Position numbers and translations under genes: made by a program. DNA of 11,825 nucleotides from an uncultured Clostridia bacterium (GTDB lineage Bacteria > Bacillota > Clostridia > TANB77 > RGIG9151): positions 1 to 11,825 of the forward strand of contig CAKSUD010000054.1 in the NCBI GenBank assembly GCA_934500865.1, in the 5' to 3' direction. The notes below the pieces were generated by a model that saw nothing but the letters and a program-made list of their open reading frames with translations, ran no database searches and had not been told where the DNA came from. Positions 6,247 through 11,825 of the stretch are shown here, piece by piece (the first letter of the stretch is position 1; each line of letters starts with the position of its first letter).

Positions 6247-6469
6247 TAACTAACTGCACAGAATATATAGTAAATTATGCTCCGGCAGACTACTTTTTTA
6301 AAGGTTCTAACCAAATTACCAACCGTCGCTCAAAGTCGACATCCTTGTCGACCCTCGCTCAAAATTTCATCCTAGAAATTTTGACGGTTTTGCCTTCGGC
6401 AAATTTGGAGAACCGGTGAAAAACTTCGTAAAGTCGCATAATTTACTATATATTCTGTGCAGTTAGTTA
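6247..6469. mobile_element. Palindromic intergenic element, MITE-like, with 34-bp perfect inverted ends
   Basis: Positions 6247-6280 and 6436-6469 are perfect inverted copies of each other (starting TAACTAACTGCACAG). Pairing continues imperfectly inward, for example GGTTCT (6303-6308) with AGAACC (6409-6414) and CCAAATT (6311-6317) with AATTTGG (6402-6408). The ends can be read as a TA duplication around a 219-bp element, as in non-autonomous IS630/Tc1-type MITEs. There is no coding frame. It lies between the terminator of the next gene and the operon promoter, so it disrupts nothing visible. Other genomic copies would be needed to prove mobility. Confidence 0.75.
6321..6403. repeat. Structured core of the palindromic element: two matched hairpin units plus a third hairpin
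   Basis: AACCGTC (6321-6327) pairs with GACGGTT (6383-6389) and encloses two units. Each has the spacer CGCTCAAA and a loop ATCCT(T/A), but one stem is GTCGAC/GTCGAC (6335-6352) and the other AAAATTTC/GAAATTTT (6361-6382). A third hairpin, TTTGCC-TTC-GGCAAA, is at 6389-6403. Conserved loops with unrelated stems suggest that the fold itself matters. Confidence 0.7.
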
Positions 6470-6486
6470 AATCAAAATTTTTTAAC

Positions 6487-6520
6487 AAAAAAGAAGTTGC
6501 CAAAAATTTAGCAACTCCTT
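6487..6520 (-). terminator. Intrinsic terminator of the small membrane-protein gene
   Basis: On the minus strand AAGGAGTTGC (6511-6520) pairs with GCAACTTCTT (6491-6500) over ten base pairs, one of them G-T, around a ten-base loop. A run of T (6487-6492) follows. It begins 17 bases after the stop codon at 6538. Confidence 0.88.
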
Positions 6521-6537
6521 CTTATAACTAAAAATTA

Positions 6538-6972
6538 TTACTTTCCTGAAACATAAATTATCATAGCATCAAACTTAGTATCAGTCTCGCTATACTCATT
6601 ACCATCTATATCGACAGTAACATCGACCCCAACTTTTAAATCCTCAAACTTTTTCTCTGCACCGTCAGGTCCATAAATTTTAGTATCTTTTGTTATATAT
6701 ATCTTTACTTCTTTACCGCTCCCACCATTCACTGTAATATAATCTTTCCCTATAGATTTGATTAATCCTGACTTCGTGATTACATTAGGAACAGTTCCCT
6801 TGTTTTCATCTTCACCATCTAAATTTCCCGGATTCTTTACTCCTTCTTGAATTAACTCTCCATCTTTTAAAACGGGGTTGACAGGCTCATTACTAGCCAA
6901 AATTACGTAAACAATAGCCCCCACTGAAATTACTAAAACAGCTACAAGTGCAATAACAACCTTTTTATTCAT
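6538..6972 (-). CDS. Small membrane-anchored extracytoplasmic protein of unknown function
   Basis: The product has 144 residues starting MNKKVVIALVAVLVISVGA. The start at 6972 is preferred over an in-frame GTG nine bases earlier because AAGGAG lies eight bases in front of it. One hydrophobic segment (about residues 4-25) without a lipobox cysteine suggests an N-in membrane anchor. A low-complexity acidic linker (25-60) leads to a beta-rich outside domain (KSIGKDYITVNGG, VKIYITKDTKIYG, VGVDVTVDIDG). The pattern resembles small DUF5666/OB-like extracytoplasmic domains, but no family is firmly recognised. It is a single-gene unit with its own promoter and terminator, transcribed away from the flippase gene. 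Confidence 0.82.
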   Translation of the reverse strand: MNKKVVIALVAVLVISVGAIVYVILASNEPVNPVLKDGELIQEGVKNPGNLDGEDENKGTVPNVITKSGLIKSIGKDYITVNGGSGKEVKIYITKDTKIYGPDGAEKKFEDLKVGVDVTVDIDGNEYSETDTKFDAMIIYVSGK

Positions 6973-6993
6973 CACTATCACTCCTTCTTTTTT

Positions 6994-7022
6994 ATTCTAA
7001 CAAATTAAAATACGTTTTTCAA
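6994..7022 (-). promoter_or_regulatory. Sigma-A-type promoter of the small membrane-protein gene
   Basis: On the minus strand TTGAAA (7017-7022) and TAGAAT (6994-6999) are 17 bases apart. The ribosome binding site and start at 6972 follow closely, giving a very short leader. Confidence 0.78.
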
Positions 7023-7107
7023 TGCTTTTCCATTTTTTTAGTCTTTAAAGTATGGGTGCATAAATAAAATAAGCTTTCAATATACATTGGCTAGGAGCGT
7101 GATTAAT

Positions 7108-8634
7108 TTGAAAAAGTTCACATTCATAAAAAACGCAGTCATAATGACAGTTACTGCTTTCATTTTACGCGGACTTGGCGTACTACTTAGAGTATTTCTC
7201 TCCAATAAAATCGGTGCCGAAGGCATGGGACTTTATCAAATTATATTCTCCGTTTATGCCTTAGCCTCGACCTTTGCCACAGCCGGTGTTTCAACCGCAG
7301 TTATAAGAATAGTAACAGACGAAATGGCTTCCGGCACTAAGCAAACTGTACTAAAAGCTTTTAAAAAGACCTTGTACATATGTATGATTTGGGGATTATT
7401 TTTATCTATTATCTTTTATTATTCAGCCGAATTTATCGGCAAAAATTGGATAAATGATGTGCGTACAATTCCATCCCTAAAAATACTTGTATTTGCCCTA
7501 CCTTTTATGAGTATGACTTCCTGCATAAAGGGTTATTTTATAGCATATCGACGAGTTTCTATTCCGTCAGAAGCTCAAGTGCTAGAGCAAATAGTGCGAT
7601 TTGTACTAATTTTCATCATAATAGATTTATTTATACCATACGGTATTGATGCTTGCTGTACTGCCATAATAATAGGCGATGTAATTGCCGAAATGTCCTC
7701 TTGCACATATTCGTACATTGCATATCTAAAAGAAAAACATCGTCACGGCAATACCTATCTTGCAAAAAATCAAAAAAATGGTCCTGTACTAAAAAAAGCA
7801 TTAAATGTTGCCGGCCCCATTGCCCTCAACAAATATTTAAATACAATTTTAAGAACATTCGAAAATATGTTAGTACCGGAATGTTTAAGAGAATTTTCAT
7901 CTTCTCGTGAAAAGTCACTAGAACAATTCGGTATGTTAAAAGGAATGGCTATGCCAATTTTATTCTTTCCCGCATCTCTTTTAACTGCATTCTCAACATT
8001 ACTAATTCCTGAAATGGCCGAAGCAAAAAGCCTAGGGCAAGAACGAAAAGTATCCGCAATAGCAAACAAAACACTTCAAATCTCCATAACCTTGTCTATA
8101 CTTATAGCCGGAATATTTATGGCATTTCCATATGAATTAGCCGAACTCATTTACAAAGATTTAGAAGTAGGCTTTATAATTTACGCACTCGCACCAATCG
8201 TGCCCTTTATGTACTTAGAGACTGTCGTAACCGGAATCCTTCAAGGATTAAATCAACAAATGCACTCGCTAAAATATAACATTTTTGACTCCGTCATACG
8301 AATTAGCCTCATCTACCTATTAGTACCGCAAAAAGGCTTAAACGCTTTTATACTCATAATGATTTTAAGTAATATCACAACATCATCATTAAACATTTAT
8401 AGGACTTTAAAAATAACAAATACAAAAATACAGTGGTTAAAATGGATTATACTCCCATCAACCGCTGTATTCATATCGATAATCGCTATGACACTTTTAC
8501 TTAAAAACTTAATGTTACCAAGTCTCTACTATGTAGTTATCGGAACAGTAATAATATCAATCACTTATTTTGCAATACTATTTGTAACAAAAGCATTAAA
8601 GTTAAAAGACTTATCACTTAACATTTCAAATTAG
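7108..8634 (+). CDS. SpoVB-like lipid-linked oligosaccharide/polysaccharide flippase (MOP superfamily)
   Basis: The product has about 508 residues and many hydrophobic segments spread over its whole length, roughly twelve to fourteen. The N-terminus (TAFILRGLGVLLRVFLSNKI, GAEGMGLYQIIFSVYALAST) is characteristic of the SpoVB/MurJ-like branch of the MOP exporter superfamily, which flips lipid-linked glycan precursors across the membrane. In spore formers SpoVB acts in cortex synthesis, but paralogs serve other glycans, so the substrate is open. The start is taken as TTG at 7108, ten bases after AGGAG (7093-7097); an in-frame TTG at 7087 lies before the site. No good sigma-A promoter was seen upstream; CATAAATA at 7059-7066 could be a sporulation-type -10, weakly. 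It converges with the exonuclease gene and overlaps it by four bases. Confidence 0.87.
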   Translation: MKKFTFIKNAVIMTVTAFILRGLGVLLRVFLSNKIGAEGMGLYQIIFSVYALASTFATAGVSTAVIRIVTDEMASGTKQTVLKAFKKTLYICMIWGLFLSIIFYYSAEFIGKNWINDVRTIPSLKILVFALPFMSMTSCIKGYFIAYRRVSIPSEAQVLEQIVRFVLIFIIIDLFIPYGIDACCTAIIIGDVIAEMSSCTYSYIAYLKEKHRHGNTYLAKNQKNGPVLKKALNVAGPIALNKYLNTILRTFENMLVPECLREFSSSREKSLEQFGMLKGMAMPILFFPASLLTAFSTLLIPEMAEAKSLGQERKVSAIANKTLQISITLSILIAGIFMAFPYELAELIYKDLEVGFIIYALAPIVPFMYLETVVTGILQGLNQQMHSLKYNIFDSVIRISLIYLLVPQKGLNAFILIMILSNITTSSLNIYRTLKITNTKIQWLKWIILPSTAVFISIIAMTLLLKNLMLPSLYYVVIGTVIISITYFAILFVTKALKLKDLSLNISN

Positions 8635-9200
8635 CTTTTCTTCGCTATATCATACAGTTTCATAAAAAGCTCACCGGTCGCAATGCTGTCATCCTTTGCA
8701 CGGTGACGCTTATCTGTATTTATATTAAACCAGTGAATCATAGTCTCAAGTTTATGATTAGGCGCTTTATCTACATATTTACGAGCTAAGGCTAAAGTAT
8801 CGAAAATATATCTATCCTGTAAGTTTAGACTTAGCCCGTTTCTAAGAAGGAAATCCAAGTCAAATCTTACATTATGTCCAACAATATTCGAATCACCTAT
8901 AAACTTGCAAAAATATGGCATAATTTCTCTTATAGTAGGGGCTTCTGCAACATCAGCATCTCTTATACCATGAATTGCAGTAGCATATGCCGGAATTGGC
9001 ATGCCGGGGTCTACATAAGTATCAAAAACATCAACAACTTTATCATTTAAGAACTTAACTCCCGCCAATTCAACAATCCTATGCTTTTCACCAATTCCAG
9101 TAGTTTCTATATCTATAACAACATAATTTCCGGGATTTTTATTTAAAATATCATCATCAAACATTTTAAACGAATATCTCTTCACTTTCTCATTCACCAT
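8631..9200 (-). CDS. DEDDh 3'-5' exonuclease, DnaQ/PolC-epsilon-like
   Basis: The product has 189 residues. The exonuclease motifs are intact: Exo I VIDIETTG (D30, E32), Exo II VGHNVRFDLDF (H109, D114) and Exo III HRAKDDS (H166, D170). IHGIRDADV and FDTLALAR are typical of the Gram-positive PolC-type epsilon family. Free-standing proteins of this kind trim DNA or RNA 3' ends and may act in proofreading or repair. The start at 9200 (MVNEKVKRYS) has GAGGTG seven bases upstream and a promoter at 9220-9248; a longer frame would begin inside that promoter and is rejected. Its stop TAA overlaps the TAG of the converging flippase gene. Which polymerase or RNA it serves is unknown. Confidence 0.9.
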   Translation of the reverse strand: MVNEKVKRYSFKMFDDDILNKNPGNYVVIDIETTGIGEKHRIVELAGVKFLNDKVVDVFDTYVDPGMPIPAYATAIHGIRDADVAEAPTIREIMPYFCKFIGDSNIVGHNVRFDLDFLLRNGLSLNLQDRYIFDTLALARKYVDKAPNHKLETMIHWFNINTDKRHRAKDDSIATGELFMKLYDIAKKS

Positions 9201-9219
9201 TAATAAACACCTCAAAACT

Positions 9220-9248
9220 ATATTAATACATATTTCCCTAACTTTCAA
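9220..9248 (-). promoter_or_regulatory. Sigma-A-type promoter of the exonuclease gene
   Basis: On the minus strand TTGAAA (9243-9248) and TAATAT (9220-9225) are separated by 17 bases. The position supports the start codon at 9200. Confidence 0.68.
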
Positions 9249-9312
9249 TATTCAAAATTTACTTTGTACATCAATTTACTTAATTAAAAAACACATTTTC
9301 CGTCAAAAACAC

Positions 9313-9341
9313 TTGAAAAACTACTCATTCTCTGTTATATT
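9313..9341 (+). promoter_or_regulatory. Sigma-A-type promoter of the TPR-like membrane protein gene
   Basis: TTGAAA (9313-9318) and TATATT (9336-9341) are 17 bases apart, with a TG one base before the -10 (extended -10 form). The start codon follows 35 bases downstream. Confidence 0.8.
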
Positions 9342-9375
9342 TACAATTGTTCAAGAAAAAAATAGGTGGTAGAAA

Positions 9376-9939
9376 ATGTTGAAGAAAAAAGCAAGAATTT
9401 TAATAATAGCTATAACATTTATAGTTAGCATATTGTCAGTTTATTTTAAGTTATTATATGTATTTATTCCTGTTTCTTTGCTTATGGTTTATATGGTTTT
9501 CGCTTATTTTAAGTTTGCATCGGTAAGCCTTGCATTTAAGCAAATCAGACAAAAACGTCTAAAAGAAGCATATCAATTGCTACTCGACACTCCTAACCCA
9601 AAGCTTTTAACAAGAGGAGAAAAAACATATTACTATTGGGGTATGGGAATTATAAAGATAAGCGAAGATAAGTTTGATGAAGCAGAAAGAGAGTTTTATA
9701 ACGCATTACGTTTTGGCATTACAACACCAAATAATATGGTCGTAATTAACCTCTCTTTAGCACAAATATGTATGTATAAAGAAGAATTTGAAAAAGCCGC
9801 TGTTTATTTAGATGAAGCTAAACGAATTCCTCATAAACCGGAATTAAATGTGATACTCTATGAATTAGAAGATAAATTAGAAAGATTAGCTAGACAGGAA
9901 TTGTTACCTGAAAGCTGTAAACCTTCGATAATGGTATAA
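9376..9939 (+). CDS. TPR-like membrane-anchored protein
   Basis: The product has 187 residues. Two hydrophobic segments at about 7-23 and 26-48 form a membrane hairpin, followed by a cytosolic helical part. The helices read as tetratricopeptide-like repeats: KRLKEAYQLLLDTPN (60-74), YYYWGMGIIKISEDKFDEAE (85-104) and LSLAQICMYKEEFEKAAVYL (126-145), with Tyr/Ala spacing typical of TPRs. TPRs bind partner proteins, and no enzymatic motif is visible. AGGTGG at 9364-9369 supports the start. The gene has its own promoter and a strong terminator. Its last 59 codons, with that terminator, are present again at 11015-11196 with a single base change. Confidence 0.82.
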   Translation: MLKKKARILIIAITFIVSILSVYFKLLYVFIPVSLLMVYMVFAYFKFASVSLAFKQIRQKRLKEAYQLLLDTPNPKLLTRGEKTYYYWGMGIIKISEDKFDEAEREFYNALRFGITTPNNMVVINLSLAQICMYKEEFEKAAVYLDEAKRIPHKPELNVILYELEDKLERLARQELLPESCKPSIMV

Positions 9940-9965
9940 AGTGGACTATATTAGTCCACTTTTTT
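9938..9965 (+). terminator. Intrinsic terminator of the TPR-like gene
   Basis: AAAGTGGACTA pairs perfectly with TAGTCCACTTT around a TAT loop, and a T run follows to 9965. The stem begins within the stop codon of the gene. The next promoter starts two bases after the T-tract, an unusually compact arrangement. Confidence 0.93.
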
Positions 9966-9966
9966 G

Positions 9967-9995
9967 TTGACTCCTTTCTGGTTTTATGTTAATAT
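9967..9995 (+). promoter_or_regulatory. Sigma-A-type promoter of the MANFGDNMRE family gene, copy 1
   Basis: TTGACT (9967-9972) and TAATAT (9990-9995) are 17 bases apart, with TG one base before the -10. The same promoter recurs in copy 2. The leader to the start codon at 10076 is about 70-75 bases. Confidence 0.85.
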
Positions 9996-10019
9996 ATAAA
10001 CACAAATCAATAATCCGCA

Positions 10020-10041
10020 AAAGTGGGCTTTTCCTCACTTT
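10020..10041 (+). promoter_or_regulatory. Leader hairpin in the 5' untranslated region, copy 1
   Basis: AAAGTGGG pairs with CCTCACTTT over eight base pairs (one G-T) around a six-base loop, about 20 bases after the predicted transcript start. In copy 2 two substitutions lengthen the stem by a G-C pair. There is no T-tract at its end and it does not cover the AAGGAG site, so it may act in mRNA stability or protein binding. Confidence 0.55.
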
Positions 10042-10075
10042 AATAACTCTATTTTAATTAAAAAGGAGAACTACT

Positions 10076-10765
10076 ATGGCAAACTTTGGAGACAACATGA
10101 GAGAATTAGTTAATTCTAAGGAAAAAAAGCAAAAAGAAATTGTTAAACGAAAACTAAACCGTAGTACGAAAAGTTTAATTAATAATACTCCGATAGGTCA
10201 AATTCGTTTTAAGTCTATATCTTTTTACAATGTAGAAAGAAGACTTTTTGGTCCTCAGTATGGTTTATCTCCATGTGATGTAGACTATAGACTTACCAAA
10301 ATGGTAAACGAATACTTTCTTGCATTTGATTACAGTACCGGTATCGACCCTCTAACTTATCGTTGCAAAGTTCGTTCTTCTCCACAGCACATTCTATCTT
10401 GCATACTAGGGACGCATATAGCACCGCCAGTAGGATATAAAACTATCACTGTGGTTTATGCTAATAATCCTCAAAGTAACCCGAATTGTGCAAAAGATTT
10501 TATCTCTTATTGCTTCGAGAGCTCAATGCTACCTACGTTTCAATATGAATTAAAACGTAAAATCAAATTATATAAGACAGTACAATCTCCACTTGAATTA
10601 AACTTCTACTATGAGGCTATACTAACCACATTAGAATTTTACAACATGCCCATAAGCGATGCTGAAGTAAAAGCAATTTTTACTGAGCTTTGTGAGAAAA
10701 ATGGTATCATGTTAAGCAAGTGGAATCCTGACATAAAATGTTTTTATATCGAGCTTTCTCTTTAA
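10076..10765 (+). CDS. Unknown protein, MANFGDNMRE family, copy 1
   Basis: The 229-residue product is not recognised. AAGGAG seven bases before the ATG and a consensus promoter make it a confident, well-expressed gene. It has no signal peptide or membrane segment. A charged, lysine-rich N-terminal part (11-35) is followed by TPIGQIR (38-44) and a mixed alpha/beta body with six cysteines. The partial neighbour at 11333 is a clear paralog. Both share MANFGDNMRE, QKEI at 19-22, TPxGQIR, and an equally spaced block YAN (128), NC (137-138), FESSMLPTF (147-155). The region 60-125 differs strongly between the two. The gene is a single unit between two intrinsic terminators. A cytosolic, perhaps DNA-, RNA- or protein-binding role is possible, but no function is visible. 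Confidence 0.88.
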   Translation: MANFGDNMRELVNSKEKKQKEIVKRKLNRSTKSLINNTPIGQIRFKSISFYNVERRLFGPQYGLSPCDVDYRLTKMVNEYFLAFDYSTGIDPLTYRCKVRSSPQHILSCILGTHIAPPVGYKTITVVYANNPQSNPNCAKDFISYCFESSMLPTFQYELKRKIKLYKTVQSPLELNFYYEAILTTLEFYNMPISDAEVKAIFTELCEKNGIMLSKWNPDIKCFYIELSL

Positions 10766-10772
10766 AACACTT

Positions 10773-10804
10773 ATCCCCGCCTAGTGAAGGTGGGGATTTC
10801 TTTT
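10773..10804 (+). terminator. Intrinsic terminator of the unknown gene copy 1
   Basis: ATCCCCGCC (10773-10781) pairs with GGTGGGGAT (10789-10797) around a seven-base loop, and TTTCTTTT follows. It is GC-rich and strong on the plus strand. The T-tract runs into the last codon of the lgt remnant on the other strand. Confidence 0.9.
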
Positions 10805-11014
10805 ACTCCTCTTTTTTATTTAACCTAACTAAATTATATATAATAAACCCAAGTGCAACTACCGCAAAGGCAATAGAAAGTACCATAGAAACCCTTACAT
10901 TATATAGCATTAGACTGTCTGCCCTAAGCCATTCTATAAAGCCTCTTAAAACTCCATGCATAAAGAAATACAGTGCTGTTTTTTCTCCGGAGAAACTCTT
11001 CTTTCCTAGTATAA
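10803..11014 (-). pseudogene. lgt: 3' remnant of lgt (prolipoprotein diacylglyceryl transferase)
   Basis: On the minus strand about 68 codons read LGKKSFSGEKTALYFFMHGV, then LRGFIEWLRADSLML and RVSMVLSIAFAVVALGF, to a TAA at 10803-10805. This is the C-terminal end of Lgt, with its second-last membrane segment, the conserved GFIExLRxDSL motif and the final membrane helix. Lgt attaches diacylglycerol to lipoprotein cysteines and normally has about 250-300 residues. Everything upstream is missing: the homology stops where the repeat copy begins near 11015, and the frame meets a stop at 11061 with no start or ribosome site. It is therefore a dead fragment. The break is flush with the repeat edge, so the same rearrangement probably caused both. 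A functional lgt must be elsewhere or the 5' part may lie past the right edge. Confidence 0.85.
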
Positions 11015-11196
11015 TAGCACAAATATGTATGTATAAAGAAGAATTTGAAAAAGCCGCTGTTTATTTAGACGAAGCTAAACGAATTCCTCATAAACCGGAA
11101 TTAAATGTGATACTCTATGAATTAGAAGATAAATTAGAAAGATTAGCTAGACAGGAATTGTTACCTGAAAGCTGTAAACCTTCGATAATGGTATAA
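11015..11196 (+). pseudogene. 3' fragment of the TPR-like gene, duplicate
   Basis: This is the last 59 codons and stop of the gene at 9376-9939, with one synonymous change (GAT to GAC at 11070). No promoter, ribosome site or start belongs to it. A plus-strand open frame entering from 10738 does read into it in frame, but that frame runs through the old terminator and antisense to lgt and is regarded as chance. Confidence 0.9.
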
Positions 11197-11222
11197 AGTG
11201 GACTATATTAGTCCACTTTTTT
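11195..11222 (+). terminator. Intrinsic terminator, duplicate of the one at 9938
   Basis: Sequence and stem are identical to copy 1. It now follows only a gene fragment and would insulate the second family gene from upstream transcription. Confidence 0.9.
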
Positions 11223-11223
11223 G

Positions 11224-11252
11224 TTGACTCCTTTCTGATTTTATGTTAATAT
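11224..11252 (+). promoter_or_regulatory. Sigma-A-type promoter of the MANFGDNMRE family gene, copy 2
   Basis: TTGACT (11224-11229), a 17-base spacer with one change, and TAATAT (11247-11252) are kept. Changes between the copies avoid both hexamers. Confidence 0.85.
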
Positions 11253-11276
11253 ATCAACATAAATCAATAATCCGCA

Positions 11277-11298
11277 AAAGTGGGGCTTTCCTCACTTT
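11277..11298 (+). promoter_or_regulatory. Leader hairpin, copy 2
   Basis: AAAGTGGGG pairs with CCTCACTTT over nine base pairs (one G-T) around a CTTT loop. It is one pair longer than in copy 1, so the fold is kept although the sequence changed. Confidence 0.55.
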
Positions 11299-11332
11299 AA
11301 TAACTCTATTTTAATTAAAAAGGAGACCTATT

Positions 11333-11825
11333 ATGGCAAACTTTGGTGACAACATGAGAGAAGTCGTAAAAAATAACAACAATTCCCAAAAAGAAATAAT
11401 CCCAAGGCTTATCGTCGAACAGGAACTTGAGAAACTCGCGGAACATCTTACCACTAGCACCCCAAAAGGACAAATTCGATACGAACTTGTCAAATACGAG
11501 CGCTTCAAGCAAAAAATTGCCTGGAAGGTTCACAAAAGCTCAAGCAATATCTTGTTATGTAGCCGAATTCATCAAATTGCACAAGAAAAAAGCCTTTTCT
11601 TCTATTTTCCCCATTCTTCTGCGGAACTTCGTTATATGAAATTTCACGGAAATGACAGACTTCTGTTCTACGCCAACGCCATAGAGCAGAATCAAAACTG
11701 TCTTAGAGATTTGGTTGAATATTGGTTTGAGGATTCTATTTTACCTGCTTTTGAGCGTTCAATAAAAATAGTTTGTTCCAAAGGAAACTATCGCAATTCG
11801 TATTCATTTCATTTTTACTTTAACT
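11333..11825 (+). CDS. Unknown protein, MANFGDNMRE family, copy 2 (cut by window edge)
   Basis: The 164 visible codons are open to the right edge. AAGGAG precedes the ATG, as in copy 1. The protein starts MANFGDNMREVVKNNN and has QKEI at 19-22, STPKGQIR at 42-49, YAN at 113-115, NC at 122-123 and FEDSILPAF at 132-140. The distances from YAN to NC to the F-E-x-S-x-LP block are identical to those in copy 1, which shows common descent. Elsewhere the two are very different, and the segment between GQIR and YAN is about 20 residues shorter here. The end of the visible part (SFHFYFN) matches LNFYYE of copy 1, so perhaps 50 residues are still missing. Codons such as GCG, CTC and CGC look more frequent than in the neighbours, a weak hint of a different history. 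Confidence 0.85.
   Translation, partial: MANFGDNMREVVKNNNNSQKEIIPRLIVEQELEKLAEHLTTSTPKGQIRYELVKYERFKQKIAWKVHKSSSNILLCSRIHQIAQEKSLFFYFPHSSAELRYMKFHGNDRLLFYANAIEQNQNCLRDLVEYWFEDSILPAFERSIKIVCSKGNYRNSYSFHFYFN

Larger units (their letters stand above)
9758..10105 (+). repeat. Direct repeat, copy 1 (gene tail, terminator, promoter, leader, gene start)
   Basis: This 348-bp segment is matched without gaps at 11015-11362 (offset 1257). I count nine substitutions: one in 9758-9980 and eight in 9981-10105. The copy covers the last 59 codons of the TPR gene, terminator, promoter, hairpin leader and the first ten codons of the next gene. Confidence 0.95.
11015..11362 (+). repeat. Direct repeat, copy 2
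   Basis: This is the second copy of 9758-10105, without gaps. Its left edge abuts the lgt remnant and its right edge is after codon ten of the second family gene, where the two paralogs diverge. Confidence 0.95.

Noticed and set aside
6247..6469. CRISPR array or attenuator as an explanation of the palindromic region
   Set aside because: There are no regularly spaced identical repeats, and the structure lies upstream of the operon promoter rather than in its leader.
7040..7107. Sporulation-type promoter before the flippase gene
   Set aside because: CATAAATA at 7059-7066 resembles a sigma-E/K -10, but no convincing -35 partner was found, so it is not listed as a feature.
9201..9248. Longer N-terminus for the exonuclease gene
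   Set aside because: The extra 16 codons would start inside the predicted -35 hexamer, and GAGGTG is correctly placed for the start at 9200.
10738..11196. Plus-strand open frame of 152 codons joining antisense lgt to the TPR fragment
   Set aside because: It runs through the strong terminator at 10773, has no ribosome binding site, and half of it is antisense to recognisable Lgt sequence. The open frame is a by-product of the junction.
11311..11639. Several short open frames on both strands over the second family gene
   Set aside because: They overlap the continuous plus-strand frame from 11333, which has a ribosome binding site and paralog support. None of them has such support.

Overview
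The window looks like chromosomal DNA of a low-GC, Gram-positive anaerobe of the Clostridia, possibly Lachnospiraceae. The evidence is AT-rich sequence, strong AGGAG-type ribosome binding sites, clear TTGACA/TATAAT-like promoters, and a gene set of RpiB, NrdR, pyrimidine-nucleoside phosphorylase, YraN and a SpoVB-type flippase. The genus cannot be fixed from the sequence alone.

Positions 1-6234 are read leftward. A promoter at 6206-6234 starts a tight operon: a small protein of unknown function, YraN, pyrimidine-nucleoside phosphorylase, NrdR and a beta-CASP metallo-beta-lactamase RNase-like protein. In two places the stop codon of one gene overlaps the ribosome binding site of the next. The operon originally ended in a strong intrinsic terminator. 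A complete IS3-family element (about 1.79 kb, two frames joined by an A7 slippery site, intact DDE residues, TAA target duplication) now sits inside the loop of that terminator and separates its arms by about 1.8 kb. Beyond it rpiB has its own promoter and runs off the left edge.

Positions 6247-6469 hold a palindromic intergenic element with 34-bp perfect inverted ends flanked by TA. Its core contains two tandem hairpins that share spacer and loop sequences but have unrelated stems. It is followed by a small membrane-anchored protein with its own promoter and terminator (leftward), a SpoVB-like lipid-linked oligosaccharide flippase (rightward), and a DEDDh exonuclease (leftward) whose stop codon overlaps that of the flippase.

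Positions 9313-11825 are the most unusual part. A TPR-like membrane protein gene is followed by a gene for an unrecognised 229-residue protein (MANFGDNMRE start). A 348-bp segment is then repeated: the 3' end of the TPR gene, its terminator, the promoter, a hairpin leader and the first ten codons. The repeat leads into a second, divergent paralog that runs off the right edge. Between the two units lies the 3' remnant of lgt on the opposite strand. The repeat is almost identical in its left two thirds and clearly more diverged from just after the -35 hexamer onward, which suggests recombination among pre-existing copies of a gene family with a shared leader rather than one simple duplication. 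This is the best candidate here for an undescribed system; its function is not visible from sequence.
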